Shown here: piece by piece, positions 27,901-31,233 of the stretch
How the letters are laid out: every line of letters begins with the position of its first letter
Position numbering within the stretch: position 1 is the stretch's first letter
Assembly (NCBI GenBank): GCA_023430365.1
Contig: JAEZAS010000379.1
Span: forward strand, 1 to 31,233
Direction: 5' to 3'
DNA length: 31,233 nt
Origin: Planctomycetota bacterium
Lineage (GTDB): Bacteria > Planctomycetota > Planctomycetia > Pirellulales > Pirellulaceae
Made by a program: the position numbers and the translations under genes
Notes under the pieces: model-generated
What the model was told of the DNA's origin: nothing
What the model saw: only the letters and a program-made list of their open reading frames with translations
Database searches by the model: none

Positions 27901-28979
27901 TGGTTGGCGCGGGTGGTGATGGTGACCTTCGTTCCTTCGAGCCCTTTCAAGTCGCCGCGATCGGTCGATTGCTGCCCTTTGCGGGTGTAAGCGGGAAACA
28001 GGTAGTCGACCTTCTCGACGACGATTCGCGGCGAGGCGATCACGTTCAGATGAAAGTCGGGCGAGATGGCGTCGCCAGCCTCGATGCGATAGGTCGTGTG
28101 TTGTTGCAGCCCGCCGGTCGACGACATGCGTCCCGCCACGCCATCGGGCGGCAAGGAACCTTCGAATCGTCCGCCAGCCGCGGCCGTCATGGGGACAATC
28201 TGCTCAGCGACGGTTCCGTCGGCGGTGCTGTAGATCAGGTTGACCGGGTCGCCTTCGCGAACGCCGGTGACCAGCGCCGAGACCTTCGCCGTCTCGCCGA
28301 TGTACATCTGCGCCGAGCCCGGCTGAACGTCGCCGATCTGCACGCGCGACGGCCGGGCAATGTCGGCCCAGGGAGCGAGCACACGGGCGGCGGTCTGGAA
28401 CGGGTCCTTCGGCGACGCGATCTTGTAGAGCCCCAGCAGCGCCGTGGCGCCGACGAGCAGGTAGCCCATGCGAATGAGCTTCGAACGATCGACGGCCGCG
28501 TCGACCGGAACGGCGGAGATGTCGGTCGCTGCGCGCTTTTCCAGCGCTTCGAGCACGACTTCCTTCACACCGGTCGGCGAGCGACGCAGCAGCAGGAAGT
28601 TCAGCAGGCTGTTCTTCAGGCTAGGCGTGCTCTCCTCGATGGCGTGAGCGGCATATTCCGGATTGATGCTCCGCACGAGCAGCGGCAGGATGTAGCGCCA
28701 GAAATACAGGGCGACGCCAACCAGCAGGCCGACGAGCAGCACTGCCCGCCCGGTATAGCCCAGACCGACGACCCAATGGTCGATCAGCGAGGCGACCAGG
28801 AAGAAGCCCAGCACCCCGACGAGCAGCAGCACGCTGCTGGCGCCAAGTTCGATCAGCTTCACCTGCCGCCGGGTTCGGCTGAGATGGCGGTCGATCGTCC
28901 GCTCGTAGTCCCGCCGGGCCTGGAGGACGTCCCGTCCGGACGCCGAGGGAGCACTGCCGTGGGCCGCGCCGGTCGCCAT
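24957..28979 (-). CDS. Giant DUF4175-like membrane protein with ~630-residue disordered region
   Basis: The 1340-residue product has three membrane segments (~47-67, 78-100, 170-187). A beta-rich region (~205-570) resembles DUF4175: FPAYTRKGQQSTDRGDLKGL, GTKVTITTRANQPIKTAWIE and LPPEVEIIAPQTREVEVPAN fit that family's repeated Ig-like strands. Residues ~572-1201 are low-complexity, rich in Gly, Ser, Gln, Asn, Asp, Glu and Lys, almost without hydrophobic residues. The last ~140 residues fold again (ANLEYAKKATDLVLSKLKEQ, LDRLGMSREQMQEFVRRWDR, RIPPPSKYRDQFDAFRKGAA). Positive charges before helices 1 and 3 suggest that residues 188 onward face the periplasm. Relatives often sit beside MoxR and von Willebrand-type genes, from memory; none is here. 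TATACT on the minus strand (29054-29059) may be its -10. The ATG at 28979 lacks a strong ribosome site. Confidence 0.85.
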   Translation of the reverse strand: MATGAAHGSAPSASGRDVLQARRDYERTIDRHLSRTRRQVKLIELGASSVLLLVGVLGFFLVASLIDHWVVGLGYTGRAVLLVGLLVGVALYFWRYILPLLVRSINPEYAAHAIEESTPSLKNSLLNFLLLRRSPTGVKEVVLEALEKRAATDISAVPVDAAVDRSKLIRMGYLLVGATALLGLYKIASPKDPFQTAARVLAPWADIARPSRVQIGDVQPGSAQMYIGETAKVSALVTGVREGDPVNLIYSTADGTVAEQIVPMTAAAGGRFEGSLPPDGVAGRMSSTGGLQQHTTYRIEAGDAISPDFHLNVIASPRIVVEKVDYLFPAYTRKGQQSTDRGDLKGLEGTKVTITTRANQPIKTAWIEFDPQPDGGPAETMPLRVEGDRATGVLVLQTRPDRRTAWRSAYQVRFINELQQQSHQPILHGIEVLRDLPPEVEIIAPQTREVEVPANGGLPIEVRAVDPDFGLSSLKLVGNVRRDAMLRDIKLPALIEPAEGQPPQALKRYSFQPGRFNLKAGDVVTFWAVAEDNRTAVPSVESVQGIAMPTPIPEPNIAKTEAYTIRIVAPRAGDQGGNRGDQGNEDPMEGEGQQGEEGGQQGSPMNGASGNQNNDPQNRDNQSAKDNNNSQGEKSSQGDQGGKSQSGGQSNSSESSEGSESGDSKQGKSQQGGSNSSSEKGSSGSDDGGEASQDNQGGSGSGNQAGGQQGGGNQSSGEQQDGDSSGQGQPGQSGASGKSRGGQNNNSGEQGEPMGQSSGESGSQGGSRGGAGSQKPEHDGDVFDRLLDQMQDEQGEPSGEQGGQGQGGSAQRQPAGQNKGQNSNPPNGDQMNGGQPGEGQQDQGAGAQQQPGANNAARTGEQSTRPQVAQDQPGEGSESSKDEAGQPRGNDAQGGNSKGSKSGSQGAKAGANNQPQADGSDGSPQDGNAEQGTEKSDDPQGSGKRPRSGDDAQGKGPNDQKAPGEGGRPQGGNRTDKGDPQSYKQGSGEPKDAGAGQNGDSGAGKNSTDKTGSGQGQETNRDRQKNMSDSDATPENGETSAPSGSKRQSDSKGGTSGDRSGGGSKGAGQSGGQEGNDTAGSNSAADEGAGAANETGMGETGSKGGQGEKSDGQTGSSGNEKGEGSSSRPSDAGNEKGGSPQSPSGDNRQKPPQGKSGDNGPQPGQGDPSAKEQAGDNPGSSSGQKTEGGTGPVVGGGQQGDRPKVDYGPEGPGTEADEANLEYAKKATDLVLSKLKEQEHNPDPELLDRLGMSREQMQEFVRRWDRLKSEAERDPNAARELNEALRSLGLKDPKQRKRSGGSVSDDQRNLRDSGTRIPPPSKYRDQFDAFRKGAARAGNR

Positions 28980-29254
28980 GATTCACCACCCCGAGAAGAA
29001 GAGTCGCCCCAACCCCGCGGCCACCGCCAAGGCGTCAGCCGAGAGCTTTCCTAAGTATAGACGACTCAAAGGCAAAGTCGCTCTCCTCGCCCCCCGTTTG
29101 GCGGCCGGAAGGGGGGAGAAAGGCACGCATGACCCGCATCTTGCGGCCAGCCCGGTGCGTTTGGAGCGTCCAGACGGGCGGCAAGACACCTGGAGGCGGG
29201 GAAAAACGAGCCCAGAAACGCATTCACGGCCGGCCAGCCGAGTCCGCCGCTCCC
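28980..29254. other. Divergent intergenic region between the giant gene and the YgaP-like gene
   Basis: No gene is supported here. On the minus strand a TATACT hexamer (29054-29059) could be the -10 of the DUF4175-like gene, but no good -35 is at the right distance. The plus-strand side should hold the activator sites for the sigma-54 promoter at 29255-29269; no clear dyad was found. Confidence 0.4.
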
Positions 29255-29269
29255 TGGCACAGTGATTGC
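29255..29269 (+). promoter_or_regulatory. Sigma-54 (-24/-12) promoter of the YgaP-like gene
   Basis: TGGCAC (29255-29260), five nt, then TTGC (29266-29269) matches the RpoN consensus TGGCACG-N4-TTGC at all but one position, with exact GG-to-GC spacing. The start would be near 29281, just before the AGGAGG ribosome site at 29283-29288 and the ATG at 29297, so the leader would be about 16 nt. Sigma-54 promoters need an activator ATPase, so the gene is probably induced by a signal. Confidence 0.7.
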
Positions 29270-29296
29270 CTTGATCCAGGCCAGGAGGAACCAATC

Positions 29297-29740
29297 ATGT
29301 TTCCAGCAACGACGAAACGCGTCCAAAATCACACAGCCGACCACGTCAACCAACAAATCAAAGCCGAGACCGACCAACGCATCCGCGAGATTGCCCGCCA
29401 AGGGCGAGGCGCGATCAACCAGCGACTCGCCGAACTCGACGAGGAGTGGGACATCGAGCGCACGCTCGAAGCCAACGCCGCCAGCGTCACGCTGCTCGGC
29501 TCGGTGCTCGGCCTGACGGTCGACCGGCGTTTCATGTTCCTGCCGGCCGCAGTCGGGTTGTTCCTGCTGCAACACGCCGTGCAGGGATGGTGCCCGCCGA
29601 TGATGTGGTTCCGCCGAATGGGCATCCGCACGGCCAGCGAGATCGACCACGAACGCTACGCCCTGAAAGCCCTCCGAGGCGACTTCCGCGCCATCACCAG
29701 CGACGAACCCAGCGCAGCAATCGTGGCGGCGAGAAACTAA
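29297..29740 (+). CDS. YgaP-like DUF2892 small membrane protein
   Basis: The start is the ATG at 29297 with a perfect AGGAGG at 8 nt, the best ribosome site in the window; the frame continues upstream through the promoter. The 147-residue product has a charged N-terminal helix (~10-65, DQRIREIARQGRGAINQRLA). A hydrophobic hairpin follows (~68-105, SVTLLGSVLGLTVDRRFMFL and PAAVGLFLLQHAVQGWCPPM). The tail MMWFRRMGIRTASEIDHERY matches the DUF2892/YgaP transmembrane domain, in which W-C-P-P before a basic loop is typical. YgaP proteins combine such hairpins with a rhodanese domain, which is missing here. The role is unknown, possibly sulfur or stress related. It is convergent with the YflT-type gene. 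Confidence 0.75.
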   Translation: MFPATTKRVQNHTADHVNQQIKAETDQRIREIARQGRGAINQRLAELDEEWDIERTLEANAASVTLLGSVLGLTVDRRFMFLPAAVGLFLLQHAVQGWCPPMMWFRRMGIRTASEIDHERYALKALRGDFRAITSDEPSAAIVAARN

Positions 29741-29746
29741 TTTTGA

Positions 29747-29820
29747 GTTGTCAGTTTTCAGTGATCAGTTGTCAGTAATCAGCGGACGGGCATTGCACCC
29801 GCCTACTGAAAACTGACAAC
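29747..29820. terminator. Long inverted repeat between convergent stress genes
   Basis: GTTGTCAGTTTTCAGT (29747-29762) and ACTGAAAACTGACAAC (29805-29820) are perfect 16-bp arms with a 42-nt spacer that holds another AGTTGTCAGTA copy. It fills the 90-nt gap between the two stop codons. It can act as a bidirectional terminator, but its A/T-rich, self-repeating arms also resemble dispersed intergenic elements. Confidence 0.7.
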
Positions 29821-29830
29821 TGATAACTCG

Positions 29831-30361
29831 TTACCGCGGATTCATCGGCGTGCCGCGGGGGGCTTGGGCGTCGTAGCCGCCGAAGCGGTTCAGGATGGCG
29901 CTGGCTTCCGCGTGGCGGGCGCCCTTCACGGTGACGATCGAGCGTCCCGCTTTGAATTCATCCTGATAGAAGCTGGCGTCTTCTTCGGGAATGCCCAGGC
30001 CGATCAGCGCGCCGGCCAGACCCGCCGTGGCTGCGCCTGCGGCGGCGCTCGACAGCAACACGCCCAGCGTGCCGCCGGCAATCGCGGGGCCGATGCCGGG
30101 GATCACCCCCGCCAGAATGCCCAAGCCCCACAGAGCGCCAACGCCAGCACCGGTCGCCAAACCAGCAAGCGCGCCTTCGTCGGCCTTGGTGCCTGTGCCC
30201 GATTCGGAATCGCCAGCCACCGTGCCTTCTTCGTGCCGGCTGGTCACGCCGATTTCGTTTTCGGTGAAGCCGTTCCGTTTCAGCTCCGCCACCGCCTGCT
30301 GAGCCTGGGTGCGGTCCGAAAACACGCCCACGGCCACGTCTCGAGTTCGTACGGTCGACAT
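29831..30361 (-). CDS. YflT/17M-type general stress protein
   Basis: The start is the ATG at 30361, with AGGAG at 8 nt; the frame's longer form to 30493 is not supported. The 176-residue product opens with a beta-alpha-beta domain (VAVGVFSDRTQAQQAVAELK, then RNGFTENEIGVTSRHEEG) of the YflT/general stress 17M kind. A central Gly/Ala-rich hydrophobic stretch follows (~65-125, GLATGAGVGALWGLGILAGV), of the type that forms glycine-zipper membrane hairpins. A second short alpha/beta part ends it (DASFYQDEFKAGRSIVTVKG, HAEASAILNRFGGYD). Such proteins are induced by heat, salt or starvation; the mechanism is unknown. A sigma-54-like sequence with one mismatch in the -12 element lies upstream (30411-30425). 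Confidence 0.85.
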   Translation of the reverse strand: MSTVRTRDVAVGVFSDRTQAQQAVAELKRNGFTENEIGVTSRHEEGTVAGDSESGTGTKADEGALAGLATGAGVGALWGLGILAGVIPGIGPAIAGGTLGVLLSSAAAGAATAGLAGALIGLGIPEEDASFYQDEFKAGRSIVTVKGARHAEASAILNRFGGYDAQAPRGTPMNPR

Positions 30362-30410
30362 GGTTGTCACTCCTGCTTGGCTGCACTTCGCCCTGGGCGG
30401 CCTCCAACGC

Positions 30411-30425
30411 GAAAGCAGCTTGCCA
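30411..30425 (-). promoter_or_regulatory. Weak sigma-54-like site upstream of the stress gene
   Basis: On the minus strand TGGCAAG, four nt, then TTTC resembles TGGCACG-N4-TTGC, with a mismatch at the important G of -12 and one at the -24 side. It starts about 50 nt before the ATG at 30361. Given the true-looking RpoN site of its convergent neighbour it is worth noting, but it may be chance. Confidence 0.25.
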
Positions 30426-30524
30426 GGCGAATCCAGCAACTCGCTGCATTCGTTGTGCCAGCATTGCGGCTTTCGCCGGACCGGGCCGCGCAAGAAGAAG
30501 GACGCCTGGCGCAGACGGCGGGAG

Positions 30525-30761
30525 CTAATCTTCGAAGATCACCGGCGGTAGCACCGGGATGGTACCTTCGACGAACTTCATATCGGTGGGCGTCGGATCT
30601 TTCGCCCCCGTTAGCAGACGTCGGAGGACTTCCGTCGTCTCGACGTCGAAGTGAGGTCGCTGTGAGGGCCGGCTGGGGTTCACCACCACCAGCCCCACGC
30701 CGAGGACCAGGGACACAATGCCCAGGGACCGCAACAGCCACGCTGCCGAGCGTCCAACCAT
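30525..30761 (-). CDS. Small single-helix membrane protein (78 aa)
   Basis: The 78-residue product has one membrane helix (~8-28, WLLRSLGIVSLVLGVGLVVV) and a polar C-terminal part (PHFDVETTEVLRRLLTGAKD, ending EGTIPVLPPVIFED). GAGG lies 8 nt before the ATG at 30761, so it should be translated. The N-terminus is basic (MVGRSAAWLLR), suggesting the tail lies outside the membrane or that this is an uncleaved signal. No family was recognised. It lies 163 nt upstream of the stress gene on the same strand, so it may be co-expressed. Confidence 0.6.
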   Translation of the reverse strand: MVGRSAAWLLRSLGIVSLVLGVGLVVVNPSRPSQRPHFDVETTEVLRRLLTGAKDPTPTDMKFVEGTIPVLPPVIFED

Positions 30762-30876
30762 GGTTCACCTCGCTGCCTGTCCAGATCATGGAACAGTCAA
30801 TCGACGCCGAACAGGTATTCGACGAAAGCATCCAATGCTTAGACGAGCCAGGCGAGAAAATGTGTCTGAAAATCTC

Positions 30877-31095
30877 TTAGGTAATATTGGGCTCAAAATT
30901 TTCTTGCGCAGCGCGCTTGAAAATCAGCAGCACCTCGGCCGACGCACCTTGCCCCGTGTTGGTTTCAAACGTGCCACACAGCTCCCAACCTTCATTGCCG
31001 AGCGAATTCAAAGCCCGGCTGAGCTGATCGCCGTCGACCTTGCCTCCCCAGAAACCGCCGGGGTGGATTTTGAAGGTGTAATACTCCCAACGCAT
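30877..31095 (-). CDS. DUF4177 family protein (72 aa)
   Basis: The 72-residue product starts MRWEYYTFKI, then has a small loop with GGFWGGKVDGDQLSRALNSL and the diagnostic LGNEGWELCGTF, closing with VLLIFKRAAQ. The WEY opening, the GxEGWEL motif and the FKR ending are the hallmarks of DUF4177, a small alpha/beta domain of unknown function common in bacteria. GGAGAG precedes the ATG at 31095 by about 6 nt. It is the first visible gene of the minus-strand group with the small membrane protein (116 nt apart) and the stress gene. Confidence 0.85.
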   Translation of the reverse strand: MRWEYYTFKIHPGGFWGGKVDGDQLSRALNSLGNEGWELCGTFETNTGQGASAEVLLIFKRAAQENFEPNIT

Positions 31096-31150
31096 CGCTA
31101 GCTCTCCAGTCGGCTATGGGGCGCCCCAGGAAGACGCGCTCGTCATCCCC

Positions 31151-31174
31151 GTAGCTGAATTCGCCAGAATTCAG
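31151..31174 (+). repeat. Single GTAG hairpin unit (copy E)
   Basis: GTAG, CTGAATTC, GCCA and GAATTCAG occur here without change, again preceded by CCCC. What follows (CCAGTCTTGG and onward) does not match the linker of copies A, B or D, and no mirrored unit is found before the window end, so this is a solitary unit. It lies 55 nt upstream of the DUF4177 gene start. Confidence 0.9.
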
Positions 31175-31233
31175 CCAGTCTTGGAGCGGCGAGAATCGCG
31201 GGGGCTGTGTTACGCCGCCGCAGGAGCAATTGG

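Noticed and set aside
27177..29054. Long plus-strand open frame (625 codons) opposite the DUF4175-like gene
   Set aside because: Antisense shadow with Arg/Asp/His-rich low-quality sequence and no ribosome site; the minus-strand frame has membrane helices and recognisable strands.

Overview
The window looks like chromosomal DNA from a GC-rich planctomycete, most likely of the Pirellula-like group. This is inferred from gene content: a large secreted PSCyt1/DUF1549/DUF1553 cytochrome-type protein, a secreted DUF1080 (3-keto-disaccharide hydrolase) protein, a very long Gly/Ser/Gln-rich DUF4175-like membrane protein, planctomycete-style secreted thioredoxins, and weak Shine-Dalgarno sites at many genes. 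No phage, integrase, transposase, CRISPR array or rRNA operon was seen. Most genes read as housekeeping, envelope or secreted proteins.

Layout. 1-3075 (all minus strand): two small unknown genes, a four-helix membrane protein and a CCA-adding-type nucleotidyltransferase. 3076-3752: a non-coding stretch ending in a tRNA-Glu(CTC) gene with its own promoter and a strong terminator. 4074-10408 (mostly plus): secreted DUF4139-like protein, Lys/Ala/Glu-rich coiled-coil protein, DUF1080 protein, class C beta-lactamase-fold serine hydrolase, membrane-anchored GGDEF diguanylate cyclase; one small unknown gene lies on the minus strand. 10480-18808 (minus): secreted unknown protein, two thioredoxin-fold proteins, an LptF/LptG-type permease, and an oppA-oppB-oppC set without ATPase genes. 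19311-19781 (plus): ArsR-type regulator. 19855-28979 (minus): PSCyt1/DUF1549/DUF1553 protein, nadB, and the 1340-residue DUF4175-like protein. 29297-31095: a small stress-flavoured group (YgaP-like DUF2892 membrane protein, YflT/17M-type general stress protein, small membrane protein, DUF4177 protein); the first has a near-consensus sigma-54 promoter.

The most unusual feature is a dispersed palindromic repeat with the architecture of REP/BIME elements: a GTAG tetranucleotide followed by an 8-4-8 hairpin containing two EcoRI-like GAATTC cores. Three copies are complete inverted pairs of 76-77 bp with a conserved asymmetric linker (996-1071, 9144-9219, 22941-23017). One is a compact 28-bp perfect palindrome (13124-13151), one is a single unit (31151-31174), and one is a remnant (4-14). 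Five of the six lie 8-31 nt beyond a stop codon. Several unrelated long inverted repeats also occupy intergenic spaces (3834-3918, 14411-14466, 24836-24920, 29747-29820), so this genome seems to collect many hairpin families between genes. No database search was possible; family calls rest on recognised motifs.
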